Positions 49,642-58,464 of a stretch of 64,000 nucleotides of DNA are shown here, in pieces. Position 1 is the first letter of the stretch. The number at the start of each line of letters is the position of its first letter. Source of the DNA: Georgenia satyanarayanai (GTDB lineage Bacteria; Actinomycetota; Actinomycetes; Actinomycetales; Actinomycetaceae); assembly GCF_900116375.1 (NCBI RefSeq), contig NZ_UETB01000006.1, positions 145,231 through 209,230 of the forward strand, read 5' to 3'. Below the pieces are notes generated by a model, which worked only from the letters and a program-made list of their open reading frames with translations, was not told the origin of the DNA and did no database searches. Made by a program: the position numbers and the translations under genes.

Positions 49642-50816
49642 GCGACACGGCGCTGCGGGTCCTGTACAGCTTTCCGCAGCGGTTGGGCGCGGGGCGCGTC
49701 TGCTACACCGCGTGGCAGCAGGTGCTCGGGCTGCACGACGCCGGCGCGCAGGTCACCGTCCTGACCGGCTCCGTCGCGCGGCCGCTCCCTCCGTCTGTCG
49801 AGGTCAGGACCACGCTGAGCCGGGGGAAGGTGCGGCTGCCGTACCGCCTGCTCGGGATGACACGGGCGTGTGAGCTGCACGACCGGCTCGTCGCGCGTCA
49901 GCTGCCTCGGTTGGCAGAGCAGGTCGACGTCGTCCACGTCTGGCCCCGGGGGGCACGGCACACCCTGGCGGCTGCACGTGCGCTCGGGATCCCCACGTTC
50001 CTCGAGCGCCCCAACGCCCACACCCGTTTCGCCTATGAGACGGTGGCCGAGGAGAGCGAGCGACTCGGGATCGTCCTGCCGAAGGGCTCCGAGCACGCCT
50101 ACGACGCCGACGTCCTCCGCATCGAGGAGGCGGAGTTCGCCCTCGCTGACTGGCTGCTGTGCCCGTCCGACTTCGTCGCCCAGACGTTCCTCGACCAGGG
50201 CACCCTGCCCGCCAAGCTGGTCCGCCACACGTACGGGGTGGACCTCGACCGCTTCGGCCCCCGGCCCCGCGAGCGCACCGGGCGGCCGTTCACCGCGCTC
50301 TTCGCGGGCTACGCGGCCGTCCGGAAGGGGCTGCACCTCGCACTGGACGCGTGGCTGGACTCCCCGCTGGCCGAGGAGGGCGTGCTGCTCGTCGCAGGCG
50401 GGATCATGCCCGAGTACGCCGCCGTGCTCCGCGACGGGCTCGCGCACCCCAGCGTGCACGTGCTCGGTCACCGCGACGACCTGCCCGCGCTCATGGCGGA
50501 CGCCGACGTCACCCTGCTGCCGAGCCTGGAGGAGGGGTTCGGGCTGGTGTGCATCGAGGCGATGGCGTCCGGGAGCGTGCCGGTGGTGTCGGACGCGTGC
50601 ACGGAGCTCTGCCGACACGAGGAGAACGCTCTCGTGCACCGCGCGGGCGACGTCCCTCAGCTGAGGGACCACCTCACCCGGATGGCCCGCGACCGCCCGA
50701 TGCTCGAACGCCTCCGCGGCAACGCGCTACGGACGGCGCAGGACGTGACGTGGGCGGCCGCAGGGCGACGCCTCCTCGAGGTCTACACCGAGCCGTCGGC
50801 AGCCCGACGGGTGTGA
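49638..50816 (+). CDS. glycosyltransferase family 4
   Basis: Predicted GT-B retaining glycosyltransferase, 392 aa. The donor-site EX7E motif is SLEEGFGLVCIEAM with glutamates at residues 299 and 307. FAGYAAVRKGLHLALDAW provides the usual phosphate-contact region, and ARALGIPTFLERPNAHTR is in the acceptor domain. ATG at 49638 overlaps the polymerase stop and has AGAAGG 7 nt upstream; an upstream in-frame start at 49485 lies within that gene. It ends 27 bp before the convergent glycosyltransferase gene. Confidence 0.88.
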   Translation: MSDTALRVLYSFPQRLGAGRVCYTAWQQVLGLHDAGAQVTVLTGSVARPLPPSVEVRTTLSRGKVRLPYRLLGMTRACELHDRLVARQLPRLAEQVDVVHVWPRGARHTLAAARALGIPTFLERPNAHTRFAYETVAEESERLGIVLPKGSEHAYDADVLRIEEAEFALADWLLCPSDFVAQTFLDQGTLPAKLVRHTYGVDLDRFGPRPRERTGRPFTALFAGYAAVRKGLHLALDAWLDSPLAEEGVLLVAGGIMPEYAAVLRDGLAHPSVHVLGHRDDLPALMADADVTLLPSLEEGFGLVCIEAMASGSVPVVSDACTELCRHEENALVHRAGDVPQLRDHLTRMARDRPMLERLRGNALRTAQDVTWAAAGRRLLEVYTEPSAARRV

Positions 50817-50843
50817 GCCCAGCCGGTAGCGTGACGACGCCAC

Positions 50844-51755
50844 TCACCCGGGAGCGGCTGCGCGCGCGCGCCGGCGCCTGAGGCGGTCGCGGAACGCGAG
50901 CTCGGTGGCGACCCAGGCGGCGACGTAGCGGTGGTACACCTCGCCGACGAGGAAGGCGGCGCGGGCGCGGGCGGTGGGCAGCTGTGGTGCCTGCCGTGCT
51001 CGTCGCACGGCCCCCAGGGGCGGGACGAGCGCGCGCGGGGCCGGCCAGGGGGGCGGCGCGTCGTGGCCGTCGAGCACGTTCCGCTCGTGCCGACCGGCGA
51101 TGACCCGGCGCAGCTTGGTGCGCAGGGCAGCGTAGGAGTCACGCGCCGGGTGGTGGACGACGGCGTGTGCGCAGTAGACCGTCCGCAGCCCCAGTCCGTT
51201 GGCCCGCTGGGCCCACTCGATGTCGGCGCCCGAGAGCAGCTCGGAGCGGAACGGGCCGGCGGCGTCGAAGGCGGCGCGTGTCGTGCACATGTTGGCCGTG
51301 ACCGAGGCGCCGCTGCGGGACACGTAGGTCTCCTGCGGGAAGGCGTGGACGAGCTCGTAGGCCTCGACGGGGTGCGGGCGTGCGGCGTCGCGGGCGTAGA
51401 CACGGACGCGTCCGGCGACGATGTCCGCACCGTCCGCCAGGGCGCGGACCGCGTGGGTGAGCCACTGCGGCTCGGGGAGGCAGTCGGCGTCGGTGAAGGC
51501 GAGCACCTCACCGGTGCTCACGAGCACGGCCGCGTTGCGGGCGGTGTAGGAGCCGCCCTCCGGCTCGGCGACGTACCGGACACCCGGCTGCGCGTCGACG
51601 AGCGCACGGACGGCGGGGTCGTCACCGTTGTCCGCGACGATCACCTCGACGAGCTCGGCGGGGTAGCTCTGCCGGCTCAGCGCCTCGAGGCAGGCCGACA
51701 ACCGGGGGTCGTCCCGGACGGGGACCACCACCGACACCCGTGGCTGTGCGTGCAC
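50844..51755 (-). CDS. glycosyltransferase family 2
   Basis: Predicted GT-A glycosyltransferase, 303 aa from GTG at 51755. It has PRVSVVVPVRDDPRLSACL (residues 5-23), VIVADNGDDPAV and LAFTDADCLPEPQWL with D89/D91. ANMCTTRAAFDAAGPF and SGADIEWAQRANGLG match the family-2 acceptor side. A longer start at 51878 has an AAGGGTGAG upstream, but the added 41 codons show much weaker third-position GC bias, so it is probably leader. The gene is transcribed towards the plus-strand operon and is monocistronic here. Confidence 0.83.
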   Translation of the reverse strand: MHAQPRVSVVVPVRDDPRLSACLEALSRQSYPAELVEVIVADNGDDPAVRALVDAQPGVRYVAEPEGGSYTARNAAVLVSTGEVLAFTDADCLPEPQWLTHAVRALADGADIVAGRVRVYARDAARPHPVEAYELVHAFPQETYVSRSGASVTANMCTTRAAFDAAGPFRSELLSGADIEWAQRANGLGLRTVYCAHAVVHHPARDSYAALRTKLRRVIAGRHERNVLDGHDAPPPWPAPRALVPPLGAVRRARQAPQLPTARARAAFLVGEVYHRYVAAWVATELAFRDRLRRRRARAAAPG

Positions 51756-51995
51756 GACCTCAGTGTGGGGCACGGGCGAGGTGTGTCGTGGACGTTCACG
51801 TCCACCCGTCTCCCGGCCCTCCGTCCGTCCGGCAGACCAGATCCGCGGAGCGACGCGGAACCACACGGGATGTGACACAGGCCACTCACCCTTGGCCGGA
51901 CAGGGATCAGCCGACGATCATCCTGACTCACCCCCGCCCGCGCGCCGACGCGGTGGTGGGCTGGCAGCGCCCTACCGATCACAAGGAGCGTCGCC
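51756..51995. other. 240-bp divergent region between a glycosyltransferase gene and the LPPTG surface-protein gene
   Basis: It separates the polysaccharide locus from the surface-protein locus. A -10-like TACCGAT at 51973-51979 lies just before the AAGGAG (51983-51988) of the surface-protein gene, which is rather close for a promoter. No other structure stands out. Confidence 0.4.
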
Positions 51996-54900
51996 ATGCC
52001 TACTCGTCACCGTCGAACACCACCTCTCTGGCGGCGCGGGTCGCGCGCCCTTCTCGTCGGCCTCACCAGCCTGACCCTTGTCATCAGCGGCACCGCGACC
52101 CTGGCCGCTCCGCAGGACGACGCCGAGGTGGCCGAGCTGCTGAGCGAGCTCAGCTCGGACGCCGTCGAGACCGCCGACGCCGCCCTCGAGGAGACCACGG
52201 ACGAGGCCACCGCAGACGAGGCGGAGGAGCCCGCCGCGGAGGAGCCCGCTGCCGAGGAGCCCGCCGCGGAGGAGCCCGCCGCGGAGGAGCCGGCCGCGGA
52301 GGAGCCGGCCGCCGAGGAGCCGGCCGCCGAGGAGCCGGCCGCCGAGGAGCCGGACCTCGAGGTCACGCCCTTCCTCGTGCCGCCGGGTGAGCCCGGTCCG
52401 GACCAGGTCAAGCTCATCGTGAGGTCGGGCGGCGACCGCACCGGGACGGGTAACGAGAGCACCACGGCCACGCCGCTGGCCGGGGTCACCTACGAGTTCT
52501 ACCGCGTGACCGACCTCCCGCCGGGCGGGCAGCCCGAGGGAGACCTCGTCGGCTCGTGCACCACCGACGGCACGGGCGAGTGCGGCATCTTCGCCGACCT
52601 CGTCGGCGTGCTCGGCGGGGAGGACGTCTTCTATGCCGTCCAGGCCGACGCTCCAGCGGGCTGGACCGCGCCGCAGCAGTGGAGTGCCGACACCCCCTAC
52701 ATCTTCGGTGCCGGTCCCGTCTCCGCGGCCGACTCGGTCGACGACCGGACCATCGAGCTCCCGCCCGCCTACAGCGACACCGTCCAGGAGCCCACCTGGG
52801 CCAGCATCCGGGCGAACAACGTCGCCCCGGCACAGTGTGGTCTCGACATGGCGATGGTCCTGGACCTGTCGAACTCGGTCACCGAGACCGAGGAGATCCT
52901 CGACGAGCACAAGACGGCCGCCAACGACTTCATCGCCTCCATCACCGGTACGCCGTCGCAGGTGGCGCTCTACACCTTCGGGAGCCAGGCGCCCGCGGAA
53001 GGCCCGACCAACGGCGGCCTGCCGCTGACCAGCGTCGCGACGCCGGGCGGCGCGGAGCAGATCGTCAACCGGATCAACGGCTACCGGGCGACTCCGAGCG
53101 GCGGTGGCGGGACGAACTGGGACCGCGCGTTCCACCAGGTGGCCGAGTCCGGGGTGCAGTACGACGTCGTGCTGTTCCTCACCGACGGCCAGCCCACCTT
53201 CCACCGTGACCGCCAGGGCCCCGGCGACGTCGCGACGATCGCCGAGGTGAACGAGGCGATCCTCTCCGCCAACGCGGTCAAGGCGACCGGTGCACAGGTC
53301 GTCCTCGTCGGCTTCGGGCCCGAGGCCTTCCTGCCCGGCGCGAGCGTCCGCATCCCGCTCGTCTCCGGCCCGACCGAGGGTGAGGACTTCTACCGCACGG
53401 ACCTCGAGGACCTCTCTGCGACCCTCGAGGAGATCGCCAGCGCCGACTGCGCCGGGACGCTCACGGTCGTCAAGGAGGTCGTGGACGCGGACGGCGACGT
53501 CGTGGACGGTGGGGCGGGCTGGACCTTCAGCACCGAGACCGACGGTGTCACGCCCACGACGGCGACGACCGGCGACTCGAGCGCCGTCAACTTCGCGGTC
53601 GACTACACAACGGTGCTGAGCCGCAGCGTGACGGTCACCGAGACGCAGCAGGCGGGCTACGAGCTCGTCCCGGTCGACGGCGACAACGCGCGCTGCGTCC
53701 TGACGGGGAGCGGTGAGGAGCTGCCGGTGACCAACAGCGGCGAGCTCGGCTTCACCGTCGACGTCGCCGCCGCCGACAGTGTCAGCTGTACCGTCCGCAA
53801 CGCCCTCGTCCCGCCGGACTACGACGACCTCGTCGTGACGAAGACGGCCGTGCCGAGCTTCACCCGCGACTGGGACTGGGACATCACCAAGGTGGCCGAG
53901 GAGGACCGCCTGGAGGTCCCCGCCGGTGAGGACGGCACCTTCACCTACGACGTCACGGTCACGCCCGAGGGGCCGGTCGACTCCGGCTTCACGGTGAGCG
54001 GCACCGTCGTGGTGACCAACCCCAACGACGTCCCCTTCACCGGGGTCACCGTTCTCGACAGCCTCCCGAGCTCGACGTGCTCCGTGCCCGGGGGGACGAA
54101 CGTCACGGTTCCCGCGGGTGACTCCGTCACGCTGAACTACACCTGCGACCTGACCGGCGCGACGCCGACGACGGCGGGGACCAACACCGCCACCGTGACC
54201 TGGGACGCCGCCGCGTTCCCCGGGACCGACGGCAGCAGCGCGGCGACCGCGGACTTCGACTTCGCGGCGGCGTCCGTGGCGGAGACCGACCGGTACGTCA
54301 CCGTCACCGACTCCGAGTACGACCTGTCCGACTACCCCGGTGGCAACGCCTTGGACGCCACCGACGGTGAGGCCGTTCTCACCTACGACCTCGAGTGGCC
54401 GAGCACCGCCGGCCAGTGCGTGGAGTTCGAGAACACCGCCACGATCGTCAACTCGCCCGAGCCGATGTTCGCGCCCCTCGTCGTCAACGAGTCGAGCACC
54501 GAGGTCGTCACGCTCTGCGCCGGCCTGGACCTGGAGGTCGAGAAGAACGTCGTCGTGTCCTTCGACCGCATGTACCTGTGGGAGATCGACAAGGAGGCCG
54601 ACGAGACCACGGTCACCGTCGACCCTGCCACCGGGACCGCGACCGCCGCTTACACCGTCACGGCGACCCCCACGGGGAGCAGTGACGCCGGATGGGCCAT
54701 GCAGGGCACCGTCACGGTGACCAACCCGAACGAGTGGCTCGACATCACCGCTGACGTCACCGACACCGTCGACGTCGGCGGTGGGGCGGTGTGCACCGTC
54801 GCGGGCGGGGACGACGTGCTCGTCGCGGCCGGCGCGACCGTCGACCTCAGCTACACGTGCACCTTCGTCACCCAGCCGTCCTACTCGGGCACCAACACGG

Positions 54901-57900
54901 CGACCGCCACGTGGGCGGACACCGTGCCGACCCCGGGTACCTCGGCCACCGGGACCGCGGACGTCGAGCCCGGCGACTGGGCGCAGACGCCGATCAACGA
55001 GACGATCACCGTCGTCGACGACCAGACCGACCCCGCCAGTCCGGTGGAGCTCGGGCCGGCGACGTGGAACGCGGACGGGACGCCGACAGTCTTCACCTAC
55101 TCCCTCGAGCTCGAGGGCGCACCGGGAGCCTGCGTCGAGTACACGAACACGGCGTGGATCGCGCAGACGCAGCAGTCCGCGGAGGAGGTCGTCGAGGTCT
55201 GCGTGCCGGAGCTCGAGGTCGCCAAGCGGTCGGTCTCGGCGGACCAGCTGCCGGGCGGGGGCTGGCTCGTCACCTACGAGATCGACGTCGTCAACCCCGA
55301 GGCCTACGCGGGCGTCTACAGCCTGAGCGACACGCTGGAGTACGGCGGTGGGATCACGCCGACGGCGGCTCTCTGGTTCCCGGCGGGCGAGCCCGACGCC
55401 GGCGGCGAGTGGACCGAGCCCGTGGCCGACAACCCGACGACGGTGCTCGCCACCGACGTCGAGATCGCTGCCGGCACGACGGACACCTACGTCGTCGTCG
55501 TCACCGCCGACGTCCCCGAAGGCGTCGTCGGCACCGAGGCCGGCCTGTGCGACGACGAGGAGCTGAGCGAGGGCGGCGGCTTCCTCAACGCCGCCACCCT
55601 CACTGTCCTGGGCGAGGACGAGACCGTCCGCGCCTGCGCCGAGCCGGTGGCCCCGACGGTCGAGAAGACGGCGGGTGAGCTCGTCGCAGGCGACGACGGC
55701 ACCTGGGACGTCAGCTACACGATCGACGTCGCCAACCCCGACGCCGACCAGACGCTCAGCTACGACCTGTCCGACGAGCTCGACTTCGTCGAGGGTGTCG
55801 ACATCCTCGACGCGAGCATCGAGCGCGACGGGACCGTGTACGGGGACTGGGACGGCGTGACGGAGACGGAGGTCGTCACCGGCGTCCTCCTGCCGGCCGC
55901 CACGACCCACACCTACACGGTCACCGTGACCGTCAGCCTCTCCGACGTCGTCGAGACCGACGACGGCGGGCTGCGGGAGTGCGGGCTCAACGGCTCCGAC
56001 GCCGGGCACGGCCTGTTCAACCTGGCCACCATCACCTCGGGCAACGACGAGTACGACGACGACGCGTGCGTCCCGATCCCCGACCCGGACATGTCGGTCG
56101 ACAAGACCGCCGTCTCGGCGAACCAGCTGCCCGACGGCACCTGGGAGGTCGTCTACGAGGTCGTCGCCTCCAACGACTCGGCAGTCGGCGGGGCCTACGA
56201 CCTCAGCGACACCCTCGAGTACAGCGACGGCATCACGCCGCTGACCGCCGAGTGGGCACTCGAGGGCACCGGCGTCGCGGGGGAGTGGGGCGACCTGCCC
56301 GACGAGCTCACGGCGACCCTCGCCAGCGACCGCCCGCTCGCCGGTGGCGACAGCGACAGCTACGTCGTCACCGTGACGGCCGCGGTCGCCGAGGGCGTCG
56401 TGGGCGGCGAGGCCGGGCAGTGCTCCGGCGACGACGGCACCGAGGGCGGCGGGTTCCTCAACGCCGCCACCCTCGCCGCGCACGGCGAGGAGACCACCGA
56501 CCGCGACTGCGCCGAGCCGGTCGCCCCGACCGTCGAGAAGACGGCCGGTGACCTCGTCGCCGGCGACGGCGGTACCTGGGACGTCTCCTACACGGTCGAC
56601 GTCGCCAACCCCGACGCCGACCAGGCGGTGGTCTACGACCTCACCGACGAGCTCGGCCTCGCCGAGGGGGTCGACATCGTCGACGCGACCATCGAGCGCG
56701 ACGGCACCGTCTACGGCGACTGGGACGGGACGACGCAGACGGAGGTCGTCACGGGCGTGACGCTGCCACCCGCCACCACCCACACGTACACGGTCACCGT
56801 GACGGTGGGGCTCACCGAGACGTCCGTCCCGGACGACGCTCGCGAGTGCGGGGACGGTCCCGGCCAGGGCCTGTTCAACGGGGTCGTCGTCACCTCCGGT
56901 GCGGACGACTACGACGACGACGCCTGCCTCCCCGTGCCCGGCCCCGAGCTTTCGCACGAGAAGACGGTCGTCTCGGCCGTGGGTCGGATCGACGGTGACT
57001 GGGAGGTCGTCTACGAGGTCGTCGTCACCAACGACTCGGCCCTCGGCGGCATGTACGACCTCACCGACACCCTCGAGTTCGGTGAGGGCATCACGCCGCT
57101 GACCGCCGAGTGGGTGCTCGAGGGCACGGACGTCGCCGGGGAGTGGACCGCCCTGCCCGACGACGTCACGACGGTGCTGGCCAACGACCGCCCCCTGGCG
57201 GGGGAGTCGAGCCACACCTACGTCGTCACGGTCGTGTCGGACGTCGCCGCCGGGGTCGTCGGCACCGAGGAGGCGCAGTGCACCGGCGACGAGGGCACCG
57301 ACGGCGGCGGGTTCCTCAACGCCGCCACCCTCACGGCGCACGGTGAGGAGAGCACGGAGCGCGACTGCGTGCCGCCCACCCACGAGCGCCTCGAGAAGGT
57401 GTTCGACTCGGCGGTCGAGCGGGCCGACGGCAGGTGGGAGGTGGGCTACACGCTGGTCGTCGACAACTCCCACAGCCCGTGGAGCAAGTACTACCGGCTC
57501 GAGGACACCCCGCGCTTCGCGCAGGGCGTGACCATCCGGGAGCAGGAGGCCTGGGACGTCACCGACCCGCAGGACCCGCAGGACCTCGAGTGGGACGGTG
57601 AAGGGCCGATCCTCGAGCAGGCCGCCATCGGGGCCGGGGAGGTCCAGCGGTACGAGCTCACCTTCGTCGTCGAGGTCGATGCGGACATCCCTGCGGGGAA
57701 CCTCGTCTGCGGCCCCGAGGGCCCCGGCCGCGGGTTCTTCAACCGGGCCGAGCTCACCACGGGCAACGACACCATCGTGGCCGAGGACTGCGGTCCGATC
57801 ACCCCGCCGCGTACGCCCGGACTGCCGCCGACCGGCGCTGCCGTCGCCGGCGCCGTGCTGCTGGCGGTCCTCCTGTCCGCGGGCGGTCTCGCCCTCGGCA

Positions 57901-57926
57901 CGACCAGGCGCCGGAAGGAGGCCTGA
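51996..57926 (+). CDS. sortase-anchored von Willebrand A surface protein with alternating DUF11-like repeats (LPPTG)
   Basis: Cell-wall adhesin-like protein of 1,976 aa. A signal peptide (hydrophobic ALLVGLTSLTLVISGTATLA) is followed by eight EEPAA repeats. Next come a beta-sandwich with LAGVTYEFYRV, then a vWA domain with the MIDAS motif DLSNS (D290, S292, S294), GTNWDRAF and LTDGQ. Two related modules (DWDWDITK, YLWEIDKE) precede alternating modules of two kinds: KTAG..VAGD..TWDVSYT and SA..LPDG.WEVVYEV. The end has the sorting signal LPPTG at 1943-1947, a hydrophobic span and RRRK. AAGGAG lies 7 nt before the ATG. The protein resembles MSCRAMM/pilus-tip proteins. No sortase gene is in the window. 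Confidence 0.88.
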   Translation: MPTRHRRTPPLWRRGSRALLVGLTSLTLVISGTATLAAPQDDAEVAELLSELSSDAVETADAALEETTDEATADEAEEPAAEEPAAEEPAAEEPAAEEPAAEEPAAEEPAAEEPAAEEPDLEVTPFLVPPGEPGPDQVKLIVRSGGDRTGTGNESTTATPLAGVTYEFYRVTDLPPGGQPEGDLVGSCTTDGTGECGIFADLVGVLGGEDVFYAVQADAPAGWTAPQQWSADTPYIFGAGPVSAADSVDDRTIELPPAYSDTVQEPTWASIRANNVAPAQCGLDMAMVLDLSNSVTETEEILDEHKTAANDFIASITGTPSQVALYTFGSQAPAEGPTNGGLPLTSVATPGGAEQIVNRINGYRATPSGGGGTNWDRAFHQVAESGVQYDVVLFLTDGQPTFHRDRQGPGDVATIAEVNEAILSANAVKATGAQVVLVGFGPEAFLPGASVRIPLVSGPTEGEDFYRTDLEDLSATLEEIASADCAGTLTVVKEVVDADGDVVDGGAGWTFSTETDGVTPTTATTGDSSAVNFAVDYTTVLSRSVTVTETQQAGYELVPVDGDNARCVLTGSGEELPVTNSGELGFTVDVAAADSVSCTVRNALVPPDYDDLVVTKTAVPSFTRDWDWDITKVAEEDRLEVPAGEDGTFTYDVTVTPEGPVDSGFTVSGTVVVTNPNDVPFTGVTVLDSLPSSTCSVPGGTNVTVPAGDSVTLNYTCDLTGATPTTAGTNTATVTWDAAAFPGTDGSSAATADFDFAAASVAETDRYVTVTDSEYDLSDYPGGNALDATDGEAVLTYDLEWPSTAGQCVEFENTATIVNSPEPMFAPLVVNESSTEVVTLCAGLDLEVEKNVVVSFDRMYLWEIDKEADETTVTVDPATGTATAAYTVTATPTGSSDAGWAMQGTVTVTNPNEWLDITADVTDTVDVGGGAVCTVAGGDDVLVAAGATVDLSYTCTFVTQPSYSGTNTATATWADTVPTPGTSATGTADVEPGDWAQTPINETITVVDDQTDPASPVELGPATWNADGTPTVFTYSLELEGAPGACVEYTNTAWIAQTQQSAEEVVEVCVPELEVAKRSVSADQLPGGGWLVTYEIDVVNPEAYAGVYSLSDTLEYGGGITPTAALWFPAGEPDAGGEWTEPVADNPTTVLATDVEIAAGTTDTYVVVVTADVPEGVVGTEAGLCDDEELSEGGGFLNAATLTVLGEDETVRACAEPVAPTVEKTAGELVAGDDGTWDVSYTIDVANPDADQTLSYDLSDELDFVEGVDILDASIERDGTVYGDWDGVTETEVVTGVLLPAATTHTYTVTVTVSLSDVVETDDGGLRECGLNGSDAGHGLFNLATITSGNDEYDDDACVPIPDPDMSVDKTAVSANQLPDGTWEVVYEVVASNDSAVGGAYDLSDTLEYSDGITPLTAEWALEGTGVAGEWGDLPDELTATLASDRPLAGGDSDSYVVTVTAAVAEGVVGGEAGQCSGDDGTEGGGFLNAATLAAHGEETTDRDCAEPVAPTVEKTAGDLVAGDGGTWDVSYTVDVANPDADQAVVYDLTDELGLAEGVDIVDATIERDGTVYGDWDGTTQTEVVTGVTLPPATTHTYTVTVTVGLTETSVPDDARECGDGPGQGLFNGVVVTSGADDYDDDACLPVPGPELSHEKTVVSAVGRIDGDWEVVYEVVVTNDSALGGMYDLTDTLEFGEGITPLTAEWVLEGTDVAGEWTALPDDVTTVLANDRPLAGESSHTYVVTVVSDVAAGVVGTEEAQCTGDEGTDGGGFLNAATLTAHGEESTERDCVPPTHERLEKVFDSAVERADGRWEVGYTLVVDNSHSPWSKYYRLEDTPRFAQGVTIREQEAWDVTDPQDPQDLEWDGEGPILEQAAIGAGEVQRYELTFVVEVDADIPAGNLVCGPEGPGRGFFNRAELTTGNDTIVAEDCGPITPPRTPGLPPTGAAVAGAVLLAVLLSAGGLALGTTRRRKEA
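52224..52352 (+). repeat. 15-bp tandem repeat encoding EEPAA (8 copies plus partial)
   Basis: Eight consecutive GAGGAGCC-based 15-bp units encode EEPAA, ending with a partial EEP. Synonymous differences (CCC/CCG, GCG/GCC) show some age but near-identity. It forms an extended acidic stalk next to the signal peptide. Copy number may vary between strains. Confidence 0.9.
53835..55205 (+). repeat. two-copy module repeat in the surface protein (type C)
   Basis: Two related coding modules of about 690 bp (starting near 53835 and 54530). Both contain a W-x-I-x-K motif followed by GTVVVTNPND or GTVTVTNPNE and a TNTATVTW or TNTATATW strand. They precede the alternating A/B array. Confidence 0.65.
55206..57800 (+). 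repeat. alternating B-A-B-A-B-A coding repeat array in the surface protein
   Basis: B modules start near 55206, 56085 and 56940 and share SA..LP..W.V.YE, LE...GITP and GGGFLNAATL. A modules start near 55647, 56520 and 57378; the first two share VEKTAG.LVAGD, IERDGTVYGDWDG and LP.ATTHTYTVTVTV nearly verbatim, and the third is degenerate. The A+B pair recurs every 858-873 bp. These are DUF11-like fibre modules. The close identity of A1/A2 and B2/B3 suggests recent duplication or gene conversion. Confidence 0.85.
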
Positions 57927-57968
57927 CACAGCTGGTGGCGGTCGTTGACTCGACCACCACCTCCCGCA

Positions 57969-58008
57969 CCGCGTCCCCACCAGCTCCGCCCGGCAGGTGG
58001 GGACGCGG
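57969..58008 (+). terminator. hairpin after the LPPTG surface-protein gene
   Basis: A 13-bp stem (57969-57981 with 57996-58008) and a 14-nt loop lie 43 nt after the stop codon. There is no T-run. It probably acts together with the second hairpin downstream. Confidence 0.5.
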
Positions 58009-58089
58009 GCGGCCCCCCATGGCCGCCGGGATCGCACGGCGTTTGTGATCGGCGCCAGGCGTGAGTCCCGTACCGGCTCGGTGGCCGGC

Positions 58090-58121
58090 GAACGGGGTCG
58101 TCCTTCGGGACGGCCCCGTTC
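58090..58121 (+). terminator. UUCG-tetraloop hairpin, second terminator candidate
   Basis: A 14-bp stem (58090-58103 with 58108-58121, one G-U pair) is closed by the very stable TTCG tetraloop. It is the strongest terminator-like structure between the two vWA genes. Confidence 0.6.
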
Positions 58122-58464
58122 GCGCATCCCTGCTCGGCATGTGGACATCGGGCCGACCCGTGGCGCGGTGTCCGTGCTGCCGAGCGCCGCGGGAGAGCGC
58201 TCCTCCAAAGGTGGGGGTGAGCGGAGGGTGAGTCCTACGAAAGCATGCCCCACCCTCCTCCTTGGGCGGGATGACGCCATTTCCTGGTGGAGCGCGCCGT
58301 GGGTGCGCTTCCATATCTCTCACCCCGAGGCACCCCGGGCTCCCCGCGGCTAGCCCGCGCGTCCCTCGGCGGTCCTCTCCCTGTCACTCGCCGCCTGCCC
58401 CCGCAGCGGTCCGCCCGGCTGGTGTGCTTCCCCTCATCATCGATCACGGGCGGAGCACGACACC

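Larger units (their letters stand above)
57927..58464. other. 538-bp intergenic region between the two vWA genes
   Basis: No gene is supported. It contains two hairpins, 57969-58008 and 58090-58121, likely ending the first transcript, and presumably the promoter of the second vWA gene. The only AT-richer spot is CCATATC around 58311-58317, a possible -10, without a clear -35. Small open frames look random. Confidence 0.5.

Noticed and set aside
51972..58280. A 2,102-codon open frame antisense to the LPPTG surface protein
   Set aside because: Same GC effect. The translated product is repetitive R/D/V/G without motifs, while the sense frame has signal peptide, vWA domain and sorting signal.
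57927..58464. Possible tRNA or small RNA gene between the vWA genes
   Set aside because: The hairpins seen do not form a cloverleaf, and no T-loop-type motif is present. Terminators explain them better.
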